From CAZCEC01 sp964497615 (GTDB taxonomy: Bacteria; Chloroflexota; Anaerolineae; Anaerolineales; UBA6663), in the NCBI GenBank assembly GCA_964497615.1, contig CAZCEC010000027.1:14133-78132 (forward strand): a DNA stretch of 64,000 nt, given 5' to 3'. Shown here piece after piece: positions 1-9,332 of this stretch; the stretch's first letter is position 1, and each line of letters opens with the position of its first letter. The notes beneath the pieces are model-generated. The model did not search any database, had not been told where the DNA came from, and saw only the letters and a program-made list of their open reading frames with translations. Both the position numbers and the translations under genes were made by a program.

Positions 1-192
1 CCGATCGCCGTGTTGAAGGCGGGTGTTGCCGTGGGGCACCTCCAGCCCATTGCGGCCGATGATGATGCCGGCCAGAATTTCGCCGACGACGATGGGCAGG
101 CGCAGCGGCTTGAGGCGCGCCAGCACAATCGGCATGGCGAAGGCCAACAGCACGACGAGCAGCAGCGGGGCGAAGGAGAGGGTCTCGTTCAC
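1..192 (-). CDS. Cation:proton antiporter (CPA2/Kef type), N-terminal part
   Basis: Only the first 64 codons are inside the window; the gene runs off the left edge. The product begins with a hydrophobic helix and then the sequence RLKPLRLPIVVGEILAGI, which is the characteristic start of Kef-type/NhaP-like sodium or potassium:proton antiporters, where the first helix is followed by the conserved PxVVGEI-LAGIxxG segment. It would act in the cytoplasmic membrane in ion and pH homeostasis. The GTG at 192 is chosen because it precedes the first helix directly; a TTG at 204 is the only other start before the in-frame stop at 220-222. Family call is from this short segment only. Confidence 0.7.
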   Translation of the reverse strand, partial: MNETLSFAPLLLVVLLAFAMPIVLARLKPLRLPIVVGEILAGIIIGRNGLEVPHGNTRLQHGDR

Positions 193-219
193 GAGCCTAC
201 TCAACTCACGGGCGGCTGG

Positions 220-1644
220 CTACTGCTCAACGACCGGCAGGTACACCGCGTAGCAGCCGTCATCGGGCGTGTAGACCAGCCGGCTGGTCAGGCAGCCCAC
301 GCCGCGCGTGGCCGCGTAGAAGGGATAGGTGATGCCCTTGGCCAGGCCCGCGCTGTAGGGCACGGGCATGGTCAGGCTGGCGCGTTTGGCCATATAGGTG
401 AAGAAGGCCATCTCGCGCGCATTGAGCAGCCGGTTGCGTGTGGCCACGATGGTGGCGACCCGGAACTGGTGCTGCGCGGTGAGGTAGTTGGGCGCCCGCG
501 GCCCGTGCAGGTCAATGACATCCTCCATCGTGAACGTGGTGACCGGGCCGTTAAGGATGCAGGCATGACACGGCACCTGATTTTGGTTGTCAAACACGAA
601 GTGCTCGCCGACTTCGCCGGGCGCCAGCATGCCCATCAGGTACAACTCAAGGTCATTGAACACGGGCGGCCGGCTGGTAGACAAAAGTCCATAGTCTCCC
701 CCGCCAAGGGGCACCAGATCATATGGAAAATTCAGCCCCTGCCCGCCGTCGCCGCTGAAGCCCATGATGCCGCGGGCCAGGGACGACAGCGGCCAATGCG
801 CTCCGCCGCTGGCCAACTCCGGCAGGTCGAGGTAGTTGATCCATTGGTGGCCGAATTCGTGCACCGAAGCGGTTTCGGCCAGATCAAAAAGGCTGGTGAT
901 CGGATATTGGTTGAGGCCCAGCAGATTGCCGCCGCTGCCGTAGCTGGCCGTGAAGTTGACGTAGCCCAGGCCGATGCCGGCCGTAAGGTTGAAGATGACG
1001 GTGTGCGTGCGGTTGGCCGGGCGCTCGGGCACGAAGATGACGTTCAGGAAATCATAGTCGTCGGGAAAGATGTCGTAAAAGCGGGTGGTGGCGCTGATGA
1101 CGTTGGGACTGGCGGCGTTCATGGCCGGCACGCGAATGTTGACCACGTGCGACGTGGCCTGCATGTCGCCCGCCAGGCTGAACAGAGGCGCGGCTGCGAC
1201 CCGCTCGTCAGCTACATTGATAAACGAGTTGTATGTGCCCAGAACGTCTGCGCCGTCCAGAAGATCCATATAGCCGATGAAGTTGTGGTTGTAGTCGTCG
1301 GCAGCATACCCAAACAGCACCTGCGCATGGGTCAGAACGGTTGAGAACAGCCCGCCGCCGTTGTTGTTCAGCGATACCGTGCTGCCATTGGCCAGGCGCA
1401 CTTGCACCCCATCAATCGGACCGCCGCTCGTTTGGACGACCAGCGCCACGTTCTGGACCACCTCGGGATCGACGACCACGGGTGTCAGTTCATACCAGAT
1501 GACGGTGTCGGCCCCAGCGGGTTCCGCGGGGCCGCCTGTCCCCGCGTTAGCAGGTTGCGCCAGCAGGGCCAGGCTCAGGATTACCCCGATGAGCATGCGG
1601 CGGGCCGCGCTGTGCATGTCTTGCTCAGTGTGTGTGTCAGTCAA
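220..1644 (-). CDS. Secreted HEFGH zinc-metalloprotease-like protein
   Basis: The product has a Sec signal peptide (hydrophobic stretch LIGVILSLALLAQPANA) and a large extracellular region. At about residue 262 it has HEFGHQW followed by a further His in GGAHWP, which fits the HExxH zinc site of gluzincin/metzincin peptidases with a downstream ligand, though the exact family is not recognised. The last residues are VYLPVVEQ, like the FLPILNR end of the M23 protein at 13946. Start: TTG at 1644 has AGGAG five bases upstream; the ATG at 1617 lies just before the signal peptide and is the alternative with a weaker ribosome site. Substrate unknown. Confidence 0.7.
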   Translation of the reverse strand: MTDTHTEQDMHSAARRMLIGVILSLALLAQPANAGTGGPAEPAGADTVIWYELTPVVVDPEVVQNVALVVQTSGGPIDGVQVRLANGSTVSLNNNGGGLFSTVLTHAQVLFGYAADDYNHNFIGYMDLLDGADVLGTYNSFINVADERVAAAPLFSLAGDMQATSHVVNIRVPAMNAASPNVISATTRFYDIFPDDYDFLNVIFVPERPANRTHTVIFNLTAGIGLGYVNFTASYGSGGNLLGLNQYPITSLFDLAETASVHEFGHQWINYLDLPELASGGAHWPLSSLARGIMGFSGDGGQGLNFPYDLVPLGGGDYGLLSTSRPPVFNDLELYLMGMLAPGEVGEHFVFDNQNQVPCHACILNGPVTTFTMEDVIDLHGPRAPNYLTAQHQFRVATIVATRNRLLNAREMAFFTYMAKRASLTMPVPYSAGLAKGITYPFYAATRGVGCLTSRLVYTPDDGCYAVYLPVVEQ

Positions 1645-1835
1645 TGTAGCTCCTGTGGATAGTGGATGCGATGGCAGCGAGCGCTGCCCGGCGGGGCAGT
1701 CTAGCATGGAACCTGAGTGGTGCAACCGCCGCCGTAGGCGAGTACGGCACGCCAGGCGCAACCCGCGAGGTGTCTCGCAATCTGGGGATGATGGCGGTCT
1801 CAATTGCGGCGGGGACGTCCCTGCCAGGCCTGCAA

Positions 1836-3125
1836 CTAGGCCATCAGGCTCTCCAGCAGGGGCGCCAGATGGCGGCGCATGACGGCGCGCCAGGTGTATT
1901 GCTGCCACACCAGGCGCCGCAGCTTGTAACCGCGGCTGCGCCGCGACCAGGCGATTAGCTGATCGGCGACAACGCCGGGATCATCGTCCAGCCGGAAACG
2001 ATGCACCAGGTCGCGTCCAATCTCCCGGAAGACGGGAATGTCGGCGCAGAAGACGGCGCGGCCCAGCAAGCCGGCTTCGATCAGGGGGATGCCGAAACCC
2101 TCGGCGGTGCTGGGCAGCAGCAGCGCGTCGCAGGCTTCGTACAGGTCGCGCACAACAGTAAAGGGCAGAACACGCGGCTCGTCTGGAGTGTGCCCCAGTT
2201 CGGTGAGGAAGAACGCCTCTTGCTCCAGATCGAGCTCCCGCCGCGCGGCGCGCAAATCCTCCAGCAGGTCCAGGCCGGCCGGATCGTGCGGGTCGGGCGG
2301 GCCGGTGACGGCGAAGCGCGGCGACAGGCCGCGCGCCTTGAGCCCGGCGACCACGCGCAGCGAGAAGGCGATATTCTTGAGCTGGGTCAGGCGCACTGGC
2401 TGAAGCAGAAACAGATCGCCCTCGCGCAGGCCCAACTCGTGGATCAGGGCATCGCCTTCGGGCGACAAGTTCCACCAGAACCGGGCGTGGACGCCGTTGG
2501 GGATGATCCGCAGGCGGTTGTGCGGGCAGCGGAACATCTGCGCCAACGCGATCTGGCGCGTGCGCGTGATGACCACATAGGTGACGTCGCGCCGCAGCCG
2601 GCGCAGCAGCTCCCACGGATACCGCGGGTGAACATGATCGCGCTGTAAGGGATCTTCCCAGGAGGCGTCGTGGGTCCAGGCCACGCAGCGCGGCAGCCGG
2701 CCGCGATCCAGGAGCCGGTGCAGGGCCGCCGTCAAGGGCAGGTTGAAGTGCATCGTCATGACGTTGTGAACAATGACGATATCGAACGGGGCCAGGGCCT
2801 CGGCCAGGCGCGCCTCCAGCCGGTCGCGCAGGGCCACAAACGCCGCCGGCATTTCGCCCCGGTCGAGAGAGGCGGCCAGCGCGGTGACCGCGGGGTGGGC
2901 GGAATCGACTTCCGGCACCGTGAGGACCCGAATGCCGGCGGCCTCATCCGGCTCACCGCCGCGCCCCACGACCAGGGTGACGGCATGACCGCTGGCTGCC
3001 AGCAGGCGGGCGTGCTCGGCCATGATGGCTTCGACGCCGCCCACGACGGGCGGAGCCGAGTAGTGCAGAATGGCAATGGCAAGTTTTCGCATGGGTCGTT
3101 GGTCGTCTTCCCGGCGAGCAGTCAC
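1836..3125 (-). CDS. Glycosyltransferase family 4 protein
   Basis: This is a GT-B fold retaining glycosyltransferase. The N-terminal Rossmann half begins ILHYSAPPVVGGVEAIMAEH, typical of GT4 acceptor domains, and the C-terminal half has the nucleotide-sugar binding EGFGIPLIEA pattern (E-x7-E) near residue 345. The GTG at 3125 overlaps the TGA of the upstream trehalose gene as GTGA, which implies translational coupling; the ATG at 3092 is an alternative that removes 11 residues. It is the last gene of the trehalose operon, so a role in making a trehalose-like or glucosyl disaccharide is plausible, for example a trehalose-forming or sucrose-like transferase, but the acceptor cannot be read from sequence. 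Confidence 0.82.
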   Translation of the reverse strand: MTARREDDQRPMRKLAIAILHYSAPPVVGGVEAIMAEHARLLAASGHAVTLVVGRGGEPDEAAGIRVLTVPEVDSAHPAVTALAASLDRGEMPAAFVALRDRLEARLAEALAPFDIVIVHNVMTMHFNLPLTAALHRLLDRGRLPRCVAWTHDASWEDPLQRDHVHPRYPWELLRRLRRDVTYVVITRTRQIALAQMFRCPHNRLRIIPNGVHARFWWNLSPEGDALIHELGLREGDLFLLQPVRLTQLKNIAFSLRVVAGLKARGLSPRFAVTGPPDPHDPAGLDLLEDLRAARRELDLEQEAFFLTELGHTPDEPRVLPFTVVRDLYEACDALLLPSTAEGFGIPLIEAGLLGRAVFCADIPVFREIGRDLVHRFRLDDDPGVVADQLIAWSRRSRGYKLRRLVWQQYTWRAVMRRHLAPLLESLMA

Positions 3126-5419
3126 GTTCGCCTGACAAAGCCTGCCAGCAGTTCGCGGAGTTCATGCGCGCTGCCCACCGTGAAGCGGGCCCGGGTGCGG
3201 AGGGGCTGGCCGACGCGGATGGACCAGGCGGAAGGCGGCAGCGCGGCAAACATATCTTCGTCCGTGTCGTCATCGCCAGCCACCAGGATCAACTCGGGCG
3301 GCGGGTCCGCGGCCAGCCACGCCGCGGCGGCCTGGCCCTTGCCCACCTGGCTCTGCTTAACCTCCAGCACGCGATTGCCGCGCTGCACCTGCAGGCTGGT
3401 GTTGGCAATGAGGCTGGCGAGGGTATCAGCCAGCTCCTTGGCGCGGAGCGCGCCCAGTTCCGGGTCGGCCAGGCGATAGTGCCAGGCCAGGGCCAGCGCC
3501 TTCTCCTCGATGAGCGCGCCCGGCGTGCGATCCACAAAGGCCTCCAGCAGCGGCCGAATCGGCTCCTTCCAGTTTGTGTCGGCAGCTGCGGCATCCAGCC
3601 GCCACCCGGCCGCCGGGTCGGTTAGCCGCCAGGCGCCATGCTCGGCCACCAGCGCGGCGCCCAGGCCGCCCAGCCACTGCTCCAGGGTCACGTGGTCACG
3701 GCCGCTGATGATCACCACCGTATTGGCCGGGTCGGCCGAGAGGTCAGTCAGCAGCCGGCGAGCCTCCGCGTCGGGGGCGGCCAGGTGGGGCAGGGACGCG
3801 AACGGCACGAGGGTGCCGTCATAGTCGAGCAGCAGCAGGCGGCGGCTGGCGGCGGCAAAGGCGCGCTCCAGCTTGGTGCGCCACTCGCCGGTCAGGCGCC
3901 GGTGCGGGCGCTCGCGCTGGTAGGCTTCGGCCTGGTGGAGGCGGCCTAGAAAATCGGCGCTCCAGCGATGCACGTCGTAACGGCGCAGCCGATCGCGCAT
4001 GGGGCGGTTGCGCCGCACCTGTTCGTCCACCGGCATTGCCAGCGCCTGCTGAATGGCCTCGGCCATGCCGGCCTCGTCGGCCGGGTTGACGATGAGGGCC
4101 TCGCCCAACTCGGCGGCGGCGCCGGCGGTTTCGCTGAGGATCAGCACGCCAGTGTCGTCCAGCCGGCACGCCAGGTATTCCTTGGCGACCAGGTTCATCC
4201 CGTCGCGCAGGGGCGTGACCAGGGCCACATCGGCGGCGCGATAGAGCGCGGCGAGTTCATCCGGGCTGAAACTGCGGTAAAGATAGTGAATGGGGCTCCA
4301 ATCAGGCGTGCTGTATTTCCCGTTGATGTAGCCCACCAGTTCATTCACGCGGCGCTTGAGGCGCTGATAGGCGGCAACGGTGGCGCGCGAAGGGACGCCG
4401 ATGAGCACCAGCCGCACGCGCCCGCGCCATTCCGGGTACTTCTCCAGAAAGTGGGCGAAGGCCCGCAGTCGTTCGGGCAGGCCCTTGGTAAAGTCCAGCC
4501 GGTCCACCGACAGGATCAGGCGCTCATGGTCGAGGGTGGGCAGGCCCGGCGCGGCCGGCGCGACGCGGGCCGCCTGGGCCAGGGCCGCGGCATCCACGCC
4601 CAGGGGAAAGGTGTCCACATGAGTGACGCGCGGGCCGGCAGCCACCCGCCCAAACTCGTGTTCCAGGCCCAGCCCGCGCTGAAGACTGCTGAGGAAGTGC
4701 CGCATGTAATCGTAGGTGTGGAAGCCGATCAGGTCGGCGCCCAGCAACCCGCGCAGCAGCGCCTCGCGGCAAGGCAGTTCTCGAAACAACTCATAGGACG
4801 GGAAGGGAATGTGCAGGAAGAAGCCGATCGCGGCTTCGGGCAGGCTGCGGCGCAGCAGCCCAGGCAGCAGCAACAGTTGATAGTCATGGACCCACACCTG
4901 GTCGCCCGGCTGGTAGGCCTCCAACACCGCGTCGTGGAAGCGTTCATTGACGGCGGTGTAGGCTTCCCATTCGGCGGGGTCGAAGCGGGCCAGCCGGGGA
5001 AAGTAGTGGAACAGCGGCCAGACGCAGTTGTTGCTGAAGCCCGCGTAGTAGCGGTCGAATTGACGGGCCGGGATGAAGACGGGATGAAAGCTGCCCGCCG
5101 CGTGCAATGCGGCGCGGACGTTCGTGCGGGCGCGGGTCGAGGTGGCGGGCAATCCGGGCCAGCCAATCCAGCGGGTGGGCGTGTGGGCGGCTAGCGCTGT
5201 AAGCGCGGAGGCCAGGCCGCCGACGCTGCGCTGCACAAAGAGTTGATCATCGCGGCGCTCCAGGCTGACCGGCAGCCGGTTGCTGACGATGATCAGGCCG
5301 GCGGGCCGAGGCTCAGCGGCGGATGGCGCGGCGGCGCGATGGACGATCGTATCGGGGTTGGCGAAGGCGTTGTCAGGCGGTGGGGCAGGGGAAGAAGTCA
5401 AGACACTAACTGAATCCAC
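3122..5419 (-). CDS. Bifunctional trehalose-6-phosphate synthase / trehalose-phosphatase
   Basis: A 765-residue fusion. Residues about 40-500 are a GT20 (OtsA) domain starting LIIVSNRLPVSLERR and containing VWVHDYQLLLLPG and VSRLDxTKG-like VDRLDFTKGLPERL, which makes trehalose 6-phosphate from UDP- or ADP-glucose and glucose 6-phosphate. Residues about 510-760 are an OtsB HAD phosphatase with the nucleophile motif LLLLDYDGTLVPF and the later acid motif GDDDTDEDMF, which releases trehalose. The N-terminal ~40 residues are Pro/Ala-rich and probably disordered. Its start overlaps the trehalose synthase gene by 22 nt and its stop overlaps the glycosyltransferase by 4 nt, so it is in the middle of one transcript. 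Both active sites look intact. Confidence 0.93.
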   Translation of the reverse strand: MDSVSVLTSSPAPPPDNAFANPDTIVHRAAAPSAAEPRPAGLIIVSNRLPVSLERRDDQLFVQRSVGGLASALTALAAHTPTRWIGWPGLPATSTRARTNVRAALHAAGSFHPVFIPARQFDRYYAGFSNNCVWPLFHYFPRLARFDPAEWEAYTAVNERFHDAVLEAYQPGDQVWVHDYQLLLLPGLLRRSLPEAAIGFFLHIPFPSYELFRELPCREALLRGLLGADLIGFHTYDYMRHFLSSLQRGLGLEHEFGRVAAGPRVTHVDTFPLGVDAAALAQAARVAPAAPGLPTLDHERLILSVDRLDFTKGLPERLRAFAHFLEKYPEWRGRVRLVLIGVPSRATVAAYQRLKRRVNELVGYINGKYSTPDWSPIHYLYRSFSPDELAALYRAADVALVTPLRDGMNLVAKEYLACRLDDTGVLILSETAGAAAELGEALIVNPADEAGMAEAIQQALAMPVDEQVRRNRPMRDRLRRYDVHRWSADFLGRLHQAEAYQRERPHRRLTGEWRTKLERAFAAASRRLLLLDYDGTLVPFASLPHLAAPDAEARRLLTDLSADPANTVVIISGRDHVTLEQWLGGLGAALVAEHGAWRLTDPAAGWRLDAAAADTNWKEPIRPLLEAFVDRTPGALIEEKALALAWHYRLADPELGALRAKELADTLASLIANTSLQVQRGNRVLEVKQSQVGKGQAAAAWLAADPPPELILVAGDDDTDEDMFAALPPSAWSIRVGQPLRTRARFTVGSAHELRELLAGFVRRT

Positions 5420-7020
5420 CGATAGCCATAGGCCGGCAGGTCGAACGCCGCGCTGGGCAGGAACTGGCTGGCACCGTCGCCGGACAGCAGATCGACCAGC
5501 TTAGCCTCGGGCCCCGCGTAAAGCGCGCCAAGGTCCAGGTGCACGCGTTGGGCCTCGGCGGAGAGGTTGAAGAGGGCCAGCACGGTTGTCCCGGCGTACC
5601 GGCGCGCACTGCCCAGGAGGGCGGCCGGGCTCAGGGGCAGAAAATCGAAGTCGCCATGCCCAAAGGCCGGCTGGGATTGGCGGACGGCCGTCAGCCGCCG
5701 CAGCCGGTGCCAGAGCGAGGCGGGGTCGGCCTGTTGCGCGGCTAGATTGACGCGCGTGTAGGCATAAGGGCCTTCGGCGATGACGGGGGCGTAGAGTTGG
5801 TCTGGCGGGGCGGGGGAGAAGCCCGCGTTCGGGCTGGCATCCCACTGGAAGGGCGTGCGGACCCCATCGCGGTCGTCGAGCCAGATGTTATCGCCCATGC
5901 CGATCTCGTCGCCGTAATAGAAGATGGGCGTGCCGGGCAAGGCGAAGAGCAGGGCGTGGGCCAATTCGATCTTGCGCGGGTCGCCATCCAGCAGGGGCGC
6001 CAGGCGGCGGCGGATGCCCAGGTTGAGGCGCATGCGCGGCTCGGGCGCATAGCACTCCCACATCCACTGGCGCTCAGCCGGCGTCACCATTTCCAGGGTC
6101 AGCTCATCGTGATTGCGCAGGAAGGTGCACCACTGGGTGTTGGGCGGGATGGCGGGCGTGGCGCGCATGATTTCGATGATGGGGCCCGCATTGGCCTGGG
6201 CCAGCGCCATGAAGAGCCGGGGCATGACGGGGAAGTGGAAGGCCATGTGGAACTCGTCGCCGTTGCTGAAGTAGGGGCGCAGGTCGTGCGGCCACTGGTT
6301 GGCCTCGGCCAGCAGCACGGCGCCGGGGGCGTACGAGTCCATGAACTGGCGCAGTTCCTTGAGGTAGGCGTGGGTCTCGGGCAGGTTTTCGCAGTTGGTG
6401 CCCTCGCGCTCGAACAGGTAGGGCACGGCGTCGGCGCGGAAGCCGTCCAGGCCCTGGTCCAGCCAGAACTTGAGCACGTTCTTCATCTCTTCGCGCACGG
6501 CCGGGTTGTCGAAGTTCAGGTCCGGCTGGCTGCTGTAGAAGCGGTGCCAGAAGTATTGGCCGGCCACCGGGTCGTAGGTCCAGTTGGAGGTTTCGGTGTC
6601 GAGGAAGATGATGCGGGCGCCAGCGTAGCGGGTGTTGTCGTCGCTCCAGACGTAGTAGTCGCGGTAGGGCGAGTGGCGGTCGGCGCGGGCGGCCTGGAAC
6701 CAGGGGTGCTGGTCGGAGGTGTGGTTGAGGACCAGGTCGGTGATGACGCGCAGGCCGCGGCGCTTGGCCTCGGCCAGCAGCACCTGGAAGTCAGCCAGGG
6801 TACCATAGTCTGGATGGATGGCGTAGTAGTCGGCGATGTCGTAGCCGTCATCCAGCAACGGCGACGGGTAGATGGGCGGCAGCCAGAGGCACGTCACCCC
6901 CAGCGACTGGAGATAGTCCAGCTTGGCGGTGACGCCGGCCAGGTCGCCGTGCCCGTCGCCGTTGCTATCGTAGAAGGCGCGAACGTAGAGCTCGTAGAAG
7001 ACGGCGTCCTTGAACCACAT
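5398..7020 (-). CDS. treS: Trehalose synthase (maltose alpha-D-glucosyltransferase), GH13
   Basis: The 540-residue protein starts MWFKDAVFYELYVRAFYDSN, the usual opening of GH13 subfamily 16 trehalose synthases, which interconvert maltose and trehalose. The four GH13 regions are visible: DLVLNHTS, GLDGFRADAVPYLF with the nucleophile Asp, LLAEANQWP with the acid Glu, and FLRNHDE. A C-terminal all-beta domain follows. A longer frame extends upstream to 8010 but that part is a shadow of the permease gene. The ATG at 7020 overlaps the permease stop as TGATG. In this operon it would turn imported maltose into trehalose, complementing the OtsAB route. Confidence 0.92.
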   Translation of the reverse strand: MWFKDAVFYELYVRAFYDSNGDGHGDLAGVTAKLDYLQSLGVTCLWLPPIYPSPLLDDGYDIADYYAIHPDYGTLADFQVLLAEAKRRGLRVITDLVLNHTSDQHPWFQAARADRHSPYRDYYVWSDDNTRYAGARIIFLDTETSNWTYDPVAGQYFWHRFYSSQPDLNFDNPAVREEMKNVLKFWLDQGLDGFRADAVPYLFEREGTNCENLPETHAYLKELRQFMDSYAPGAVLLAEANQWPHDLRPYFSNGDEFHMAFHFPVMPRLFMALAQANAGPIIEIMRATPAIPPNTQWCTFLRNHDELTLEMVTPAERQWMWECYAPEPRMRLNLGIRRRLAPLLDGDPRKIELAHALLFALPGTPIFYYGDEIGMGDNIWLDDRDGVRTPFQWDASPNAGFSPAPPDQLYAPVIAEGPYAYTRVNLAAQQADPASLWHRLRRLTAVRQSQPAFGHGDFDFLPLSPAALLGSARRYAGTTVLALFNLSAEAQRVHLDLGALYAGPEAKLVDLLSGDGASQFLPSAAFDLPAYGYRWIQLVS

Positions 7021-8210
7021 CAGCCTTTCACCGAACCCGCCAGCAAGCCGCGCACGAAGTAGCGCTGCAGCGAGAAGAACACGATCATGGGTAACAACAT
7101 CGAGAGGAATGCCGCCGCGGTTAGCAGGTGCCAGCCGCTGCCGATGCTGGTGACCATGTTGCTGATCTGGTAGGTGAGCACCGGGTTCTGCCCGCCGAGA
7201 AACACCAGCGCCACCAGCAGGTCGTTCCAGATCCACAGGAACTGGAAGATGCCCAGCGCGGCGATGGCGGGGATGGCCAGGGGCAGGGCCAACCGGTAGA
7301 AGGCCGTCCAGTGATTGGCCCCATCCAGGTAGACGGACTCGAACAACTCGCGCGGCAGGGAGCCCAGGAAGTTGCGCATCAGGTAGATGGCGTAGGGCAA
7401 GCCAAACCCGGTGTGGAACAGCCACACGCCCAGGAAGGTGCCGTTGAGCCCCATCTGGTTGTAGAGGCGCGAGATGGGGATGAGGGTCATCTGGAGCGGG
7501 ATCACCTGGAGCCCCACCAGCAGCGCAAACATGACCATCCGCCCGCGGAAGTGCATCCACGAAAAGGCGTAGGCGGCGAAGGCGGCGAACAGGATGGGCA
7601 ATAAGGTGGACGGGATGGCGACGATCAGGCTGTTGAGGAAGGCCCGCCCCATGCCGCGCGGGTTGCCCAGGTCGGCCAGGGTGCAGGTGATGTCCACTGG
7701 TTGCGAGCCAGCCGCGCAGTCGGCGCGATAGCTGGTCGCGCCCCGGTAGCCGGTGAGTGCGTCGATGTAGTTGTCGACGGTGAAGACCTGATGGGTCTCC
7801 ACGCCAGCCAGGATGCGCATGTAGCTTGCCAGGTCGGCGGCCTCCTGGTCGGTGGGCAGGGGCTGGCCCTGGAGGTGCGGCTGGCCGTCGATGTCGCGCT
7901 CCAGCGCCGCCAGGACGGCGAACGACCGGCGGTAGTTCTGGACGACGTTCGGGTCGCTCAGGTTGGCGTCGGCCAGGGTCGCGCCATCGTCGCCGTGGCA
8001 CTCGGCGCACATGGCCGCGTACTCGGTCGAGCCTTTAGGCCCGCGGAAGGCCGTCCACCAGCCGGACTCGGTGACGGTCTGATAGGGGCGCAGGGAGGTG
8101 ATGGCCAGTCCAATGGCCGGGATCAGCCACAGCGCGCAAATGCCAATGAGGATGACATGGGTGGGTAGGCCGCGCAGCCACATCTGGAGGCGGCTCTGGG
8201 TGTTCATCAT
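7020..8210 (-). CDS. Carbohydrate ABC transporter permease (MalG type) with inserted cytochrome-c-like segment
   Basis: The C-terminal ~210 residues are a normal MalG-family inner-membrane permease with six helices and the EAA-loop region (ESVYLDGANHWTAFYRLALP) that docks the ATPase. Between helix 1 (residues ~18-40) and the domain proper, the periplasmic loop is enlarged to ~150 residues and contains EYAAMCAECHGDDG at residues 64-77, a CxxCH haem c motif with the typical flanks of a class I cytochrome c, ending AADLASYMRILAGV. Two further cysteines (165, 176) follow. The ATG at 8210 overlaps the upstream permease stop as ATGA. The permease assignment is firm; haem binding is inferred. Confidence 0.9.
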   Translation of the reverse strand: MMNTQSRLQMWLRGLPTHVILIGICALWLIPAIGLAITSLRPYQTVTESGWWTAFRGPKGSTEYAAMCAECHGDDGATLADANLSDPNVVQNYRRSFAVLAALERDIDGQPHLQGQPLPTDQEAADLASYMRILAGVETHQVFTVDNYIDALTGYRGATSYRADCAAGSQPVDITCTLADLGNPRGMGRAFLNSLIVAIPSTLLPILFAAFAAYAFSWMHFRGRMVMFALLVGLQVIPLQMTLIPISRLYNQMGLNGTFLGVWLFHTGFGLPYAIYLMRNFLGSLPRELFESVYLDGANHWTAFYRLALPLAIPAIAALGIFQFLWIWNDLLVALVFLGGQNPVLTYQISNMVTSIGSGWHLLTAAAFLSMLLPMIVFFSLQRYFVRGLLAGSVKG

Positions 8211-9190
8211 CGCATGGCCTCCTGTTCGCGGAAGCGGCGGATGTTGAAGATCATGGCCGGAATGATGACGATGATCAGCACTACGGCGATGGCGGCCGCC
8301 CGGCCGGTATCATTGTTGAGGTACTGCTCGGTGTACATCCGGTTGGCGATGACTTCGGTGCCGTAGTTCCCGCCCGTCATCACATACACGATGTCGAACA
8401 CCTTGAGGACGTTGATCACCATCGTCGTGATGACGACCGTGATCGTGGGCAGGATCATGGGCACCATGATGCCCATGAACACCTGCCACTCGGTCGCGCC
8501 GTCCACGCGGGCGGCCTCCAGGATTTCGCCCGGCACGCCCTTCAGCGCCGCGGCCAGAACCGTCATGCAGAACCCGGTCCACATCCAGATGCCGACCAGG
8601 ATCAGGGCCAGGGTGTTCACCTGCGGCAGGGTCATCCAGGCCACGGGTTCCGCCCCCAGCGAAGTGACAATGCCGTTCAGCAGGCCAATTTGCTCGCCCG
8701 TGGCGCGGTATTCGTACACAAACCGCCAGATCACGCCCGCCCCCACGAATGAGATGGCCATGGGCATGAAGATGATGGCCTTGGCCAGCGGCTCGTAGCG
8801 CACCCGGTCGGCCAGCGTGGCGATGACCAGGCCCAGCACGACCGTGCCGGTGGTCATCACCACGATCCAGGTGAGATTGTTGATGAACGACTCGCGCATG
8901 GCGGCCGACGTGAGGGCGTAGCGGAAATTCTCCAACACCCCCCAACAGGGCTGGCCCGCGACGCAGCGCGTGGCCGCAGAAGCATCGGCTTCCTTGTCCA
9001 TCAGGCTCAAGTAGGCGGTGGACAGGCCCGGATAGACGATGAAGATCGTCATCACCAGCAGGGCCGGCGCCAGGTACAGCCAGGGTGTGAGCGGCTTCTG
9101 CCGCATCACCGCGGGGACTTGTTCGGCGGGCGCGCGAGCCGGGAGCCGCGCTGGCATGCGGACAGGTTCCGGGGCTTGGGTGAGGGCCAT
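8207..9190 (-). CDS. Carbohydrate ABC transporter permease (MalF type)
   Basis: This 327-residue inner-membrane protein has an N-terminal cytoplasmic tail, a first helix (WLYLAPALLVMTIFIVYPG) and five further helices. The EAA motif EAARVDGATEWQVFMGIMVP lies near residue 235 and marks the ATPase contact. It should pair with the MalG-type permease encoded immediately downstream, forming the channel for the sugar delivered by the lipoprotein at 9333. AGGAGGAG sits five bases before the ATG, a strong ribosome site. The ATPase subunit is not encoded in this operon, so a shared MsiK/UgpC-like ATPase elsewhere in the genome is probably used. Confidence 0.93.
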   Translation of the reverse strand: MALTQAPEPVRMPARLPARAPAEQVPAVMRQKPLTPWLYLAPALLVMTIFIVYPGLSTAYLSLMDKEADASAATRCVAGQPCWGVLENFRYALTSAAMRESFINNLTWIVVMTTGTVVLGLVIATLADRVRYEPLAKAIIFMPMAISFVGAGVIWRFVYEYRATGEQIGLLNGIVTSLGAEPVAWMTLPQVNTLALILVGIWMWTGFCMTVLAAALKGVPGEILEAARVDGATEWQVFMGIMVPMILPTITVVITTMVINVLKVFDIVYVMTGGNYGTEVIANRMYTEQYLNNDTGRAAAIAVVLIIVIIPAMIFNIRRFREQEAMR

Positions 9191-9332
9191 CGCATCTCCT
9201 CCTGAGATGATTGGCGGTCGGCGCGAAAGGCGTGGGTTGTCGAGAGCCGAGTGATGGGCCGCCCTTCCCTGGCCGGCCTGCGGCCAGGGAAGGGCTTGCC
9301 TGTTTCGTTGGGTGGTCGAGCGTGCCGGGCGT

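Noticed and set aside
10..1344. 444-residue plus-strand frame at the left edge
   Set aside because: It is the antisense shadow of the antiporter and metalloprotease genes; the opposite strand has recognised motifs and a signal peptide.
7021..8010. Upstream extension of the trehalose synthase frame
   Set aside because: This part is Arg/Pro/Gly-rich shadow sequence of the permease gene; the enzyme starts at ATG 7020 with the family's usual N-terminus.
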